DNA from: Microbacterium sp. Gd 4-13
GTDB lineage: Bacteria > Actinomycetota > Actinomycetes > Actinomycetales > Microbacteriaceae
Direction of reading: 5' to 3'
Assembly (NCBI RefSeq): GCF_003095395.1
Contig: NZ_QEIJ01000009.1
Span: forward strand, 1-64,000
DNA: 64,000 nucleotides
Shown one piece after another: positions 7,039 to 14,993 of the stretch. Position numbers and translations under genes: made by a program. How positions within the stretch are numbered: position 1 is the stretch's first letter; the number at the start of each line of letters is the position of its first letter. The notes beneath the pieces are model-generated. The model saw only the letters and a list, made by a program, of their open reading frames with translations, searched no databases and was not told the DNA's origin.

Positions 7039-8682
7039 CTATTCCCTACCGTGGCCGTCGCGGTCTCGCGACGTGTCAGCTGTGGACCGCTTGCGCGGGG
7101 TGATCGTGTTCGGGACCGGTGAGCCGGTGCCGGGTGCAGCGAGGCCTTCCGTGGCCAGGCGCACCTTCTCTTCTTCGGGCGTCAACGTGCGCGGCGTGGC
7201 CGCCTTCTCGGCCGGCGTCTGAACGGCGGGCAACTGCCGCTCGACCGCCGCGAACTTCTCTCGCATCATCTGTGCGAGCTGCTCCGCGCGACGGGCATCG
7301 CCGGCGGCGGCATGCGCGTCCATCAGGGCCACCGACAGCCGCCCGAGCTGTCGCAGCATGATCGCCTGACCGGCACTCCCCTGCCCACTCACCGCGGCCT
7401 GCATCAGGACCATCGCCACTCCTGCCGCCGACCCCATCTGAACGGGCTTCGGCTTCGACTCATGGGCGCGAATGTGAGCACTCCGGGCGAGCTCGCGTGA
7501 GGTCGCGGCGAGCGGTCCCGGCGTCGCCTCGACACGCTGCGACCATGCCGCGAACGCTCCTGAGGTTTCCCGTGCAACGTGTGCCCACGTCGCACGATCA
7601 GTCACCGGAACATCGCGCAACTGCTTGCGCAGCTCGCCGAGCTCGCGACTGTACTTGTCCCACAACTCAGGGTCGGGCGTGGTCTCTTCGCGGCCGGGTG
7701 CAATCGGCCGGTACTGCCACGGGTTCTTGCTCGCGGCACGCCACTCGTCGACCGCGCCCTGCGCGCTCTGAGGGCTGTCCGGCCACCCCTCGCGCAGCCG
7801 CGGGAGGGTGAGGTCGCGAGCCAGCCGGCCCCCGCCGTACCAAACCGGGCGCTCGTTACCGACAGGGCGCACGGCGACCGAGTAACCCGCCACGACGTCG
7901 TCGCGACCGGCAGCGTACCGAGGCCGGATGAGAACGCCCGCGCGACGCATTCGGCGTACGAACTCGCCCTCGTCAAGAGATGCCGTAGCTGCACCGCGTA
8001 CCGTCCGCTCGAGACGGTGAGCGTCGATCTCGACCTTGCCTTCGCGGTCTGCCCGCTCGCGTTCGGCGGGCTTCACGCCGCGCTCGCCCATGCCGCGCTC
8101 TCGTGACTCCAATGTCGTCAGACCGTGTTCGCGCTCCAGGTGTCGGCAGACTTCCTGGGCACGGCGGAAGTCGTTGTGCGTCGTCGCTTTCGTGCCGTCC
8201 TCACGCACGAGCGACACCGCCAAGTGAATGTGATCGTTGCCGTTGGTGGAGACGCCGTGGCGTACGGCGACCCACCGGCAGGCCGCTTTCCCGGACGCCT
8301 CGGTGAAGCCCATCTCATCGACGAACTGTTGCGCGATCGCGCCCCACTTCTCGTCGCTCAACTGACCCTCATCGGCGTGCAGTGACAGCGAGCAATGCCA
8401 CACGTCCGCCGCCACCCGCTCCGTGCGCACGTCGCCGCTCTCCGGGTCGGTCACCCGCGCATTTCGGGTGACCTCGACGCCGTATGCGACGCGCGGAGTG
8501 TCGATACTGCGCGCGATCTCCAGCGCGGTTGCCCTGTCGAGTACGGCGTCGCCGTGCATGGCCATGATCGCGGCATCGCCCGCGACCAAATGCTGCTCCT
8601 CGTGCTCGTTGAAGCGCCCCTCCCCTGCCAGGTAGGTCATGAGTCCGCTGATACGCGACCCGCGCGTGATGTTGGGGATCAT
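7039..8682 (-). CDS. MOB-family relaxase (mobilization nuclease)
   Basis: This 547-residue protein is a relaxase, the enzyme that nicks one strand at oriT and carries it to a recipient. The N-terminal third has the histidine motifs of the Relaxase/MobA-MobL fold: WHCSLSLH around residues 95-102, then RHGV at 141-144 and the metal-binding NDHIHLAVSLV with H151 and H153. A tyrosine for the covalent DNA link is expected near the N-terminus, and Y17 in LMTYLAGEG is a candidate. The C-terminal half is helical and Ala-rich. Its start overlaps the stop of the MobC-like gene by four bases, giving the usual mobC-relaxase order. No type IV coupling or pilus genes are in the window, so the element would be mobilizable rather than self-transmissible. 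Confidence 0.85.
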   Translation of the reverse strand: MIPNITRGSRISGLMTYLAGEGRFNEHEEQHLVAGDAAIMAMHGDAVLDRATALEIARSIDTPRVAYGVEVTRNARVTDPESGDVRTERVAADVWHCSLSLHADEGQLSDEKWGAIAQQFVDEMGFTEASGKAACRWVAVRHGVSTNGNDHIHLAVSLVREDGTKATTHNDFRRAQEVCRHLEREHGLTTLESRERGMGERGVKPAERERADREGKVEIDAHRLERTVRGAATASLDEGEFVRRMRRAGVLIRPRYAAGRDDVVAGYSVAVRPVGNERPVWYGGGRLARDLTLPRLREGWPDSPQSAQGAVDEWRAASKNPWQYRPIAPGREETTPDPELWDKYSRELGELRKQLRDVPVTDRATWAHVARETSGAFAAWSQRVEATPGPLAATSRELARSAHIRAHESKPKPVQMGSAAGVAMVLMQAAVSGQGSAGQAIMLRQLGRLSVALMDAHAAAGDARRAEQLAQMMREKFAAVERQLPAVQTPAEKAATPRTLTPEEEKVRLATEGLAAPGTGSPVPNTITPRKRSTADTSRDRDGHGRE

Positions 8683-9074
8683 GAGCCGGCCAACTGTCGG
8701 ATCGTCTCATCGATGCGGCCGACAAGCTCGCGGCACTCCCCCACCAGGCCCTCAGCCTCAGCGGGGAACTGACCCTCAGTGTTCGCGAAACGTGCGAGCT
8801 GGTTCACGTTGTTCGCCATGTTCGCGAGCGTGCGTGACACAGAGAACAATTCGGCGATCGCCTGCTTACGCTCGGTGTTCGTCTCGACATGCACGTCCAG
8901 ACCTGCCTCGACGAGAAACCGGGGCACGGTGACCTGTGCCACCAGTGCGCGAGCTTGCAGCTGCGCCTCCTCCTCGGCATTCGTGCGAACCACGTGTCGC
9001 CCGACGTCTCGCGGAGAGTCGGAGTTCGCACGCCGACGACGGCCGAACAAGCGTCGCTCGTTCTCCTCCGGCAT
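8679..9074 (-). CDS. MobC-like plasmid mobilization accessory protein
   Basis: This 131-residue protein matches the bacterial MobC pattern. It has a basic N-terminus, a short strand-helix-helix region (RHVVRTNAEEEAQLQARAL) that would bind oriT, and then the characteristic helix SVSRTLANMANNVNQLARFAN followed by a Glu-rich helix. It helps the relaxase open the nick region. It is the first gene of the operon. The ~225-base region upstream of it holds inverted repeats typical of an oriT. Confidence 0.8.
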   Translation of the reverse strand: MPEENERRLFGRRRRANSDSPRDVGRHVVRTNAEEEAQLQARALVAQVTVPRFLVEAGLDVHVETNTERKQAIAELFSVSRTLANMANNVNQLARFANTEGQFPAEAEGLVGECRELVGRIDETIRQLAGS

Positions 9075-9299
9075 GCCATCACTCCCTCGGCCCAGCGCAG
9101 CGAACCCGCCTCCTGGCGGGGACCATGCGACCAGTATGCAGCGGCATCAGCGCCGCGTCCAGGGTTTAGGGCACCTAAACCTATAGCTTGCTCTGCTCCA
9201 AGCTCCGCCTGAGGCAGAGCGATAGTGACGTCGAAGCATCCCCGCTAGGGTGCATTCTCTCTCTAGCCAGCCGCGGAGACGGCGCTTATTCTGGGTCAC
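9075..9299. other. Candidate oriT region between mobC and the divergent gene
   Basis: This non-coding stretch lies immediately upstream of the mobC-relaxase operon, where oriT is usually found. It has a perfect 8-base inverted repeat GGTTTAGG/CCTAAACC (9163-9181) and a perfect 7-base repeat GCTCTGC/GCAGAGC (9190-9220). It also has a looser GCATCCC/GGGTGC pair near 9235-9253. The nick site cannot be read from sequence alone. Confidence 0.45.
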
Positions 9300-9620
9300 A
9301 TGAGCGACGTCACTGTGAACCCCGATGAGGCCGCGCAGCGCGCGCGCCAATTGATCGAAGCCGAACTCAACGCGAAGGTCGACGCGGTGCGCGACCTCGT
9401 AACCGCGACCAACGATGCCGACGAGGCGGAGCGTCGCTGGAACGACGCGAACGCCGCGCACGAGCGTGCCTGGCAGGCCGCCCTCTCGGCCGGATGGAGC
9501 GAGAAAGATCTCCGGGCCACCGGTGCGCGAGGGCCGGGTCAGAAGACACGCCGGCCGCGCGTGAGGACCACTCCCGCTCGTTCCTCTGCCGACGCATCTA
9601 CCGCTTCGACTGAGGAGTAG
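9300..9620 (+). CDS. Hypothetical helical protein, 106 aa
   Basis: This small, very Ala/Glu/Arg-rich protein has a long amphipathic helix (residues ~8-60, DEAAQRARQLIEAELNAKVD and following). A WSEKDLRATGARGPG segment and a basic Ser/Thr/Arg-rich tail come next. It starts 4-5 bases after a weak purine stretch and is followed closely by a strong terminator, so it forms a one-gene unit opposite mobC. It resembles small accessory proteins of actinobacterial plasmids. No function is assigned. Confidence 0.55.
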   Translation: MSDVTVNPDEAAQRARQLIEAELNAKVDAVRDLVTATNDADEAERRWNDANAAHERAWQAALSAGWSEKDLRATGARGPGQKTRRPRVRTTPARSSADASTASTEE

Positions 9621-9641
9621 CCTTCGGCTCATTTCCCTCTC

Positions 9642-9679
9642 AAAAGCCCCCGTCACGCTACGCGCTGACGGGGGCTTTT
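9642..9679 (+). terminator. Rho-independent-type terminator
   Basis: A perfect 14-base stem (AAAAGCCCCCGTCA / TGACGGGGGCTTTT) encloses a 10-base loop and ends in TTTT. It lies 22 bases after the stop of the upstream plus-strand gene. The A/T ends of both arms would let it work in either direction. Confidence 0.85.
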
Positions 9680-9868
9680 GCGTGGCAACGTTCGTTGCCT
9701 TTCGGCCTGTGGATGATCTGCGCCGTGTTCGCTCCGGCAAGGGCTTTCGCGGCATATCCTCCCTCGCTGCGCTCAGTCCGGTATTCCACGGTCCCTTGCC
9801 TCCGCGACCCCAACGCTGTGTTTCGGATCTCGCCGAAAGGCAATGAGGTTGAGAGAGGACCGCACACC

Positions 9869-10111
9869 ATGAATGAACCACTGACCATCTACTCGAAGCA
9901 CGGATGCGTGCAGTGCGTCGCGACGCTACGCGCGCTCGATGCAGCAGGAATCGCTTATCGCGTCGTCGACCTGGAGGGCGATCCGGTCGCGCTCGAGCAC
10001 GTCAAGGAGGCCGGGTTTCAGCAGGCCCCGGTTGTCGAGGGCGCGGGCGATCCGTGGTCGGGGTTTCGGCCCGATCGGATCGACCAGCTTGTGAAGTCGC
10101 GGGCGGCGTGA
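9869..10111 (+). CDS. nrdH: NrdH-type redoxin (glutaredoxin-like)
   Basis: This 80-residue glutaredoxin-fold protein has the redox motif HGCVQC (C13, C16), the TIYSKHGC strand-loop, and a C-terminal WSGFRPDRI segment as in NrdH-redoxins that supply electrons to class Ib ribonucleotide reductase. The ATG at 9869 was chosen because GAGAGAGG lies just upstream and the redoxin fold begins there; upstream in-frame sequence has no family match. The next gene starts inside its stop codon (GTGA overlap). No nrdE/nrdF genes are present, so it may serve plasmid-linked dNTP supply or general thiol reduction. Confidence 0.8.
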   Translation: MNEPLTIYSKHGCVQCVATLRALDAAGIAYRVVDLEGDPVALEHVKEAGFQQAPVVEGAGDPWSGFRPDRIDQLVKSRAA

Positions 10112-10317
10112 GCACGGCCATGGCGACCTTCGCAACGATCCAGACCACCCTCCCGTGTGCGGACGACGACCACCCGGTGTTGACACGGAAGGTCGGCCGA
10201 CGCGACGAGCAGCTGCAGGACTACGGCAACCACGGCTTCCGTCTCGCGAGCACGGTCACCGTGCCCGGCACGGAGTACGTGACCGTCATCGACACACTCA
10301 CCCGAGAGGACAACTGA
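10108..10317 (+). CDS. Hypothetical protein, 69 aa, coupled to nrdH
   Basis: This small protein begins at a GTG overlapping the nrdH stop (an internal ATG four codons later is an alternative). It ends in a TGATG overlap with the next gene. The sequence is a short beta-rich domain (ATIQTTLPCADDDHPVLTRK, FRLASTVTVPGTEYVTVIDT), unlike any enzyme I recognise. The tight coupling on both sides and consistent third-position GC support that it is real. Confidence 0.55.
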   Translation: MSTAMATFATIQTTLPCADDDHPVLTRKVGRRDEQLQDYGNHGFRLASTVTVPGTEYVTVIDTLTREDN

Positions 10318-10511
10318 TGGTCACCACACCCTCCCCCACACCGATCCTGCTCACCCCCGAAGAGACGTCGGCGATCCTTCGCCGTGACCTCGACGAGCTG
10401 CGCGAGTGGCGGGCGAGCAACAGCGGCCCGACGTTCCTCGACCTGGGGCGAGGACTGATCCGGTACGCGCGAGCGTCCGTGCTCGAGGTGGCTACGACAG
10501 CGGCTCGATAA
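10317..10511 (+). CDS. Excisionase-like helix-turn-helix protein, 64 aa
   Basis: This short protein is built around a MerR/excisionase-type winged helix: LLTPEETSAILRRDLDELREW, then a Pro-Thr-Phe turn (GPTFLDLGRGLIRYARASVLE). This layout is typical of HTH_17 DNA-binding proteins that regulate plasmid or phage recombination. Its ATG overlaps the previous stop. Its 3' end overlaps the convergent SRAP gene by 20 bases. A regulator or recombination directionality role is inferred. Confidence 0.65.
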   Translation: MVTTPSPTPILLTPEETSAILRRDLDELREWRASNSGPTFLDLGRGLIRYARASVLEVATTAAR

Positions 10512-11211
10512 GCGAGGCGTCGCGAGGGTCGACCGTGCGGGAGTTGTTCACTCGCCGGTCGACCTCGTACGTGCGCATCGTCGACGCGATCACGGACGAT
10601 GCGTGCTCGAGGCCCCCGAGGAGCTCGGCGCGGTTGGCTTTCGACGCAGCGGTGTCGCCGTCGACGGTGAGCGGGACGGGGCTCAGCCACTCGTCCCAGA
10701 GATCGCGGGTGAGAAACGCCGGCATCCGGTCGTGAACCTCGCCGGAGGCATCGCGCGCCTCGCGCGTGACGACGACGAAGACCCGGCGCCGCTCCCCCGC
10801 AATCTCCATCGTCCACGTCAGGCCGGCGGCAGCGAGGAGCTCGTCGCTATGGATGAAATGCGGCTGCTTGTCGCCCTTGGCCCCAGTCCACTCGTAGTAG
10901 CCGAGCATCGGCACGATGCACCGAGACTGAGAGAACGGGCCCACCCAGAAACCGGTCGGCAGCTTCTCCATCCGAGCGTTGATGATCGGCGCCCCGCTCG
11001 GCCGGTTCGCGGGCTTCGGCCAATCCCAGCGGGCGACCGTCACCTCGCGGTTCACGACACCGTCCTCGCCCGCCCACTCCCGCACGATCGGCGCAGCCGA
11101 CGTCGGCGCGACCGAGTACGACGGTGCCCACTCGTCAGGTCGGCCACCCTCAGCCACGAACTGCTCAATGAGCTCGTTCGTCTCCTTGTTCATCGCGAAC
11201 CGCCCGCACAT
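10492..11211 (-). CDS. SRAP/HMCES-type abasic-site processing protein
   Basis: This 239-residue SOS response-associated peptidase family protein starts MCGRF. Cys2 becomes the N-terminal catalytic residue that forms a thiazolidine crosslink with abasic sites in single-stranded DNA. Other family motifs are WAPSYSVAPTS (residues ~28-38), GYYEW with Glu107, and the His motif EVHDRMPAF with H160. The start was fixed by the MCGRF motif; the frame stays open further upstream without homology. SRAP genes are common on phages and plasmids, where ssDNA intermediates occur during transfer. Confidence 0.9.
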   Translation of the reverse strand: MCGRFAMNKETNELIEQFVAEGGRPDEWAPSYSVAPTSAAPIVREWAGEDGVVNREVTVARWDWPKPANRPSGAPIINARMEKLPTGFWVGPFSQSRCIVPMLGYYEWTGAKGDKQPHFIHSDELLAAAGLTWTMEIAGERRRVFVVVTREARDASGEVHDRMPAFLTRDLWDEWLSPVPLTVDGDTAASKANRAELLGGLEHASSVIASTMRTYEVDRRVNNSRTVDPRDASLIEPLS

Positions 11212-11264
11212 GGCCCCGAGCGTAGCTCCAAGGGGGCTCCCGCGTCTGGTGTCTGGGTGGCATC

Positions 11265-11549
11265 GTGAGGGGGGTGGTGAACGACGAGTCTGACGAAGAG
11301 TGGTGGACGTTCGCGATCGCGTTGGGCGAGGCGGTGACGGCGGCACGTGAGTCGATCGGCCTCTCGGCAGCGGAGGCAGCGGAGGCCGCGGGCATCGCCA
11401 CGTTCACCTACACGAAGCTCGAGCGCGGGGAATCGAATCCCGGTCGGCCGGCGAACCCCCGCCTCCGCACCCTGCGGTCGGTGGCGCGGGTGCTCAACGT
11501 GCCGGTGACGTCGCTCTTGCTGGCTGCGGAGTCCCGCGCACAAGGGTAG
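11265..11549 (+). CDS. XRE-family helix-turn-helix regulator
   Basis: This is a 94-residue protein with a classic HTH: helix 2 SAAEAAEAAGIATFTYTKLE, the ERGESNP turn, and a C-terminal helix RTLRSVARVLNVPVTSLLLA. Three GTG codons are possible starts. The one at 11277, preceded by GAGGGGG, is likely the true one, giving MNDESDEEW. It is divergent from the SRAP gene and could control it. Its 3' end overlaps the convergent serine recombinase by 56 bases. Confidence 0.75.
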   Translation: MRGVVNDESDEEWWTFAIALGEAVTAARESIGLSAAEAAEAAGIATFTYTKLERGESNPGRPANPRLRTLRSVARVLNVPVTSLLLAAESRAQG

Positions 11550-12135
11550 GGACGTCCCCGGCGGCCTGGTCATCGGCCGAGGCGAGGGCGCGACGCACGG
11601 TCGCGGAACCGACGTTGAGCGTTTTGGCGATCGCCTCCCACGTCGCCGGCGGGCTCTGTTCCCGCATCCGGCGTGCGGCCTCGATGCGTTCCGGAGTCAT
11701 CACGGTGGGCCGGCCGCCGACGCGGCCCTGGGCGCGCGCGTACTCGAGGCCCAGACGGGTGTTCTCTCTAATGGTGTCGACGCGCAGCTGCGCGAAGACG
11801 GCAACGATCCCGAACAGGGCGCGGCCCATCGGGCTCGTGGTGTCGATCACCGGTTCGGTGAGGCTCTTGATATCGACGCCCTTGTCCTCCAGCTCATGCA
11901 GCGTCTCGATCAGGATGCGCTCAGTACCGCCGAGCCTGTCGAGGCGGCGCACCAGGAGCACGTCGCCCGGGTTGAGGTAGTCCAAGCACGCGACCCACTG
12001 CGGGCGATCTTTGACGCGGCTCGAGTCGCCGTGGTCGACGAAGACACGCACGGCGCCGGCCGCACGGAGCTCGGCCTCCTGTGCCTGCGGGTTCTGGTCG
12101 CGCTTGGAGACGCGGGCGTAGCCGACGACGGTCAT
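11494..12135 (-). CDS. Serine recombinase (resolvase/invertase family)
   Basis: This 213-residue small serine recombinase has catalytic Ser10 in GYARVSKRDQNPQAQ and the conserved arginines in RRLDRLGGTERILIE. The long E-helix runs near residues 100-130 (MGRALFGIVAVFAQLRVDT) and a C-terminal HTH follows (TWEAIAKTLNVGSATVRRAL). It resolves plasmid multimers or transposon cointegrates, or inverts DNA. Its start overlaps the stop of the Fic toxin gene (ATGA), placing it in one operon with the toxin-antitoxin pair. Confidence 0.85.
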   Translation of the reverse strand: MTVVGYARVSKRDQNPQAQEAELRAAGAVRVFVDHGDSSRVKDRPQWVACLDYLNPGDVLLVRRLDRLGGTERILIETLHELEDKGVDIKSLTEPVIDTTSPMGRALFGIVAVFAQLRVDTIRENTRLGLEYARAQGRVGGRPTVMTPERIEAARRMREQSPPATWEAIAKTLNVGSATVRRALASADDQAAGDVPTLVRGTPQPARATSPAR

Positions 12136-12899
12136 AGATCCCTCCCTGTGCCGTGCTGACGGCCCTCGGTGCGTCGGCGGTGGCCGCTCGTGCGTTCGGT
12201 CGATGGTGAAGCGATGGAGCGGCTCTGGGGCGACGCCTGGCCGAGAGTCGCGAACGCGCGCAGCTGCTCCATCCGTTCAGGGGTGAGCCGGCTGCCGGGC
12301 GTGGTCGGTTCGACGCTGCGGTCGAAGATCTTGCGGAGGCCGCTGAGGTCTTGGGTTTCCATCGCGGCACGCGACGCGCGATCGTTCTCGGCGCCGGTGA
12401 CCTTGCTCCAGTCGAGGTCGTAGCCGGCGGCCGCGGAGATCTGCGTCCAGAAGATGCGTTGCGTACGCCCGTTGCCCTCGCGAAATGGATGCAGGTAATT
12501 GACCTGGTCATAGTGGTGCGCCAGGCGCTCCACGAACCGGTCGCGATCCATCCCGCGCAGCATCTTGTCCTCGCGCAGCTCAGCGAACGCGAAGCCCGCC
12601 CCGGTCTCCAGCCGCGACACTGGCATGAAGAACTCTGCAGCCGGATCGGAGCCCTTACGCATGTCCACGGTGCGCAGCTGCCCGGCCCACTCGTAGACGT
12701 CCTGGAACAGCTGGCCGTGGATCGCCTGCAGCTGTCGGAGATCTCCGGCGATGCCGATAGGGCGGGTGACCATCTGCGCGCGTCGAGCTTCGACCAGCTG
12801 CGCCTCCGCGCGATCGAGCATTGCGGAATCGGTCAGACCGAGTCGGTTGCGCAGAACCCCTGACGCCGGATCGAGATACGGGTCGACGAACTCAGGCAA
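12132..12899 (-). CDS. fic: Fic-domain AMPylating toxin (FicT)
   Basis: This Fic protein of about 255 residues carries the full active-site motif HPFREGNGR (H137 as catalytic base). It begins PEFVDPYLDPASGVLRN, similar to the N-terminus of VbhT/FicT proteins, and has the flap region WAGQLRTVDMRKG. Fic toxins transfer AMP to target hydroxyls (DNA gyrase and topoisomerase IV in studied FicT). I chose the TTG at 12899 because the frame upstream overlaps the antitoxin gene, has no homology, and the TTG lies within the antitoxin's last codons. The C-terminal tail past residue ~215 is basic and low complexity. It overlaps the recombinase start. Confidence 0.85.
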   Translation of the reverse strand: MPEFVDPYLDPASGVLRNRLGLTDSAMLDRAEAQLVEARRAQMVTRPIGIAGDLRQLQAIHGQLFQDVYEWAGQLRTVDMRKGSDPAAEFFMPVSRLETGAGFAFAELREDKMLRGMDRDRFVERLAHHYDQVNYLHPFREGNGRTQRIFWTQISAAAGYDLDWSKVTGAENDRASRAAMETQDLSGLRKIFDRSVEPTTPGSRLTPERMEQLRAFATLGQASPQSRSIASPSTERTSGHRRRTEGRQHGTGRDL

Positions 12900-13095
12900 G
12901 GCCCCAGCGAGCCCGCGTGCGGCGCACCAGCTCGTCGGCGTCGAACTCCCCCGACGCGTACGCGGCGGCGTCTGCGCGGTACTCGGGGCCGGCGTCGAGA
13001 CCTTCCATCGCGGAGCTGTGAGCGGCGTCGGCCACGACACGCTCACGCAGCTCGCGCTCAGCGGCGGAGATGGTGGGAGTAGTCGCAATGCTCAT
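12892..13095 (-). CDS. VbhA/FicA-type antitoxin
   Basis: This 67-residue protein contains the Fic inhibition motif SxxxEG (SSAMEG, residues ~27-32) in an N-terminal helix, followed by a variable loop and a second helix (SGEFDADELVRRTRARWG). In class I Fic systems this helix sits beside the ATP pocket and its Glu blocks productive ATP binding. It starts at an ATG preceded by GGAGGAA and overlaps the toxin start by eight bases, so both are made from one message in the usual antitoxin-first order. Confidence 0.8.
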   Translation of the reverse strand: MSIATTPTISAAERELRERVVADAAHSSAMEGLDAGPEYRADAAAYASGEFDADELVRRTRARWGLA

Positions 13096-13134
13096 CGGTT
13101 CCTCCTTTGACTTCGTCCAGTCTACCCGATCTGC

Positions 13135-13161
13135 TCAAAAACCTCTACGCGAGTTTCGGCG
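13135..13161. repeat. Imperfect direct repeat, copy 1
   Basis: TCAAAAACC and TTTCGGCG are separated by 10 variable bases. The same two arms occur at 14966-14993 with an 11-base centre. The copies bracket the matrixin-lipoprotein cassette. The arm-spacer-arm form resembles a recombination site, but no enzyme is assigned. Confidence 0.35.
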
Positions 13162-13421
13162 GTTTCGGGTTCTGGCAGGGCTCCGCCTTGCCAGATATGC
13201 CCGTTGCAATCCCATCGGCATAGCTCGGGCGCCCGCGCGATGGTCCTGACGAACGCGTTGCAACATTGAGATGGCGCAAAGGTGCAACAAACCTGAACAG
13301 CAGGTGACGGTTCTCCATACGGACTGTCGGCCGGTTGCGCCCATTGGTTCAATGGCCTCACGCCGCGCAGCTTCCTTGGGATAGCGTGCCCGCTCGCCCT
13401 CGTCGGAAAGGAATTGAGTCC

Positions 13422-14453
13422 ATGAACTACAAGTTGAGATCCGCCGCAACACTCTGTTTGGCCGTCCTCGTTGTGGGGATGGGGATCACCTCCGCCCACG
13501 CTGTCGTCGCAGAACCGGAGACCAGCGGCCAGGCGTGCCCACCGTCTGCACGCAGTTCTGCAACAGTCGAGCCCGAGGACGTTGAGGGCGTGAGCATCGA
13601 CGCGTGCGGACTCGCTGGCAAAATTGTCGCGGTCGACGGCGTAGGGGTTGTCGTTCCCGAGCGAGGGCACTCCGTCACTGCTCAAGGCCTGGTCAGCGAG
13701 GGAGAAGCACCGTACCTCGAGGTGTCGGTCAGTGAGGCGGGGCAAGTGCATGTATCGACGACCCCTTCACCCATGAAGTACGGGAAGATTCTGCCGGACG
13801 GGGAAGTCCTTGAACTCACAGAGGGGGAAGCGACGTCAGCCCGGCTCGCGTACTCCCGATGCGATGACTACTCGTACAATCTGTCGGCGGGAAACTGGCG
13901 GCCAAGCACCCTGTACCTGAACAGCAATGAGAGACTCCCGGCCGGCATCGCGAAGTCAACGTTCGAGTCGATCATGGTGGCATCCCTCAACGTTTGGAAG
14001 AACGGCACCAACTCGTGTGGGTTGTCCCGCGCTCTGAACGTACCGGGAAGCATCAGCTCCGGCACCTGGACTTACGATGCCAACATCTCGACAACCAACA
14101 CGTGCGAGACGGCGGACGGCCTCAATGTCATTGACTTCGGACCACTAACCGGTAACACCCTCGGACTCGCATGCACCTGGTACACCGCGTCCGGAATTCC
14201 CGTTCAAGCAGACGTCCGCTTCGACACGTCGGACCGGAGCTGGGTGACCTCGACCACCGGCTGCTCCGGTGCGAGCTATGACCTACGATCTGTTGTGACA
14301 CACGAGTTGGGTCATGTTCTTGGCCTCGGTCACGCGACAGAGAACGGCGGGAGCGACTTGACGATGAGCCCGTCGATCACGAACTGCAACGCTTCAGGCC
14401 GGACTCTGGGGGCAGGCGATCTCACGGGGATCTATGTCAAGCACGGGGGGTAA
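13422..14453 (+). CDS. Secreted matrixin-family zinc metalloprotease
   Basis: This 343-residue exported protease has a signal peptide (AATLCLAVLVVGMGITSAHA), a propeptide-like region of about 110 residues and a C-terminal catalytic domain. The zinc site HELGHVLGLGH (H294, H298, H304) and a downstream TMSP Met-turn are the metzincin/matrixin signature. Several cysteines (SRCDDYS, NSCGLS, NTCETA, TGCSGA) probably form disulfides. The ATG follows AAAGGAATTGAG. The last 20 bases overlap the lipoprotein gene. Likely role: extracellular protein degradation, with a substrate that cannot be read here. Confidence 0.85.
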   Translation: MNYKLRSAATLCLAVLVVGMGITSAHAVVAEPETSGQACPPSARSSATVEPEDVEGVSIDACGLAGKIVAVDGVGVVVPERGHSVTAQGLVSEGEAPYLEVSVSEAGQVHVSTTPSPMKYGKILPDGEVLELTEGEATSARLAYSRCDDYSYNLSAGNWRPSTLYLNSNERLPAGIAKSTFESIMVASLNVWKNGTNSCGLSRALNVPGSISSGTWTYDANISTTNTCETADGLNVIDFGPLTGNTLGLACTWYTASGIPVQADVRFDTSDRSWVTSTTGCSGASYDLRSVVTHELGHVLGLGHATENGGSDLTMSPSITNCNASGRTLGAGDLTGIYVKHGG

Positions 14454-14871
14454 ACGGGGGGCGGGCGCGCTCGCCTTCATTGCCCTTGTCATTGTCGGTT
14501 GTTCGTCCCCGGCGCCCACTCCACCGGCGCCGGGGACGCCCGGCCAAGCCTGTGCCGAACCTCGCGCCACGGCATCGCCCCCAACCGCGGAGCGCGGAGA
14601 CACAATCACAGTCGAAGGTGTTGACTGGGAGGCGTGCAACGACACGCCGAATGACCGCACGCCCGACTCCTGGGGCGACCTTTCGCTCGAATGGGTGCAG
14701 TCCGGTGCGACCGCCGACTTGGGGAAGGTAACCCCAAGCGACGGAGCGTTCCGGAAAGAGATCACCGTTCCGGATGACGCTCTCCTGGGCCGCACGGTAA
14801 TTCGAGTCATCGCCCCAGAATTCACGCTCGAGCTTTCAGTCTCGATCGAGACCGACCCGACCGGCGGCTGA
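14434..14871 (+). CDS. Lipoprotein of unknown function, 145 aa
   Basis: The N-terminus ends in a lipobox (ALVIVGC, Cys near residue 23), followed by a Ser/Pro-rich linker and a beta-sandwich-like domain (GDTITVEGVDWEACND through LGRTVIRVIAPEFTLELSV). This pattern is common in actinobacterial surface lipoproteins with an Ig-like fold. It overlaps the protease gene by 20 bases, so the two are probably expressed together. No enzymatic motif is seen. Confidence 0.65.
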   Translation: MSSTGGKRGAGALAFIALVIVGCSSPAPTPPAPGTPGQACAEPRATASPPTAERGDTITVEGVDWEACNDTPNDRTPDSWGDLSLEWVQSGATADLGKVTPSDGAFRKEITVPDDALLGRTVIRVIAPEFTLELSVSIETDPTGG

Positions 14872-14965
14872 GCCACCCAGCTCGACGCACCGCGCGAGCA
14901 TGTTCGTTTAGTCCGGCAGCGCCGACTCTCGCGGCCGCCCATCGCCTACCTCTCATTAGGCGCGA

Positions 14966-14993
14966 TCAAAAACCCCACAGCAGGGTTTCGGCG
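14966..14993. repeat. Imperfect direct repeat, copy 2
   Basis: This has the same TCAAAAACC and TTTCGGCG arms as 13135-13161 with an 11-base spacer. It lies about 95 bases after the lipoprotein stop. Confidence 0.35.

Noticed and set aside
13122..13751. A 209-codon minus-strand frame across the protease start
   Set aside because: Most of it is antisense to the signal peptide and propeptide of the protease. The non-overlapping end is Cys-rich but has no family match.
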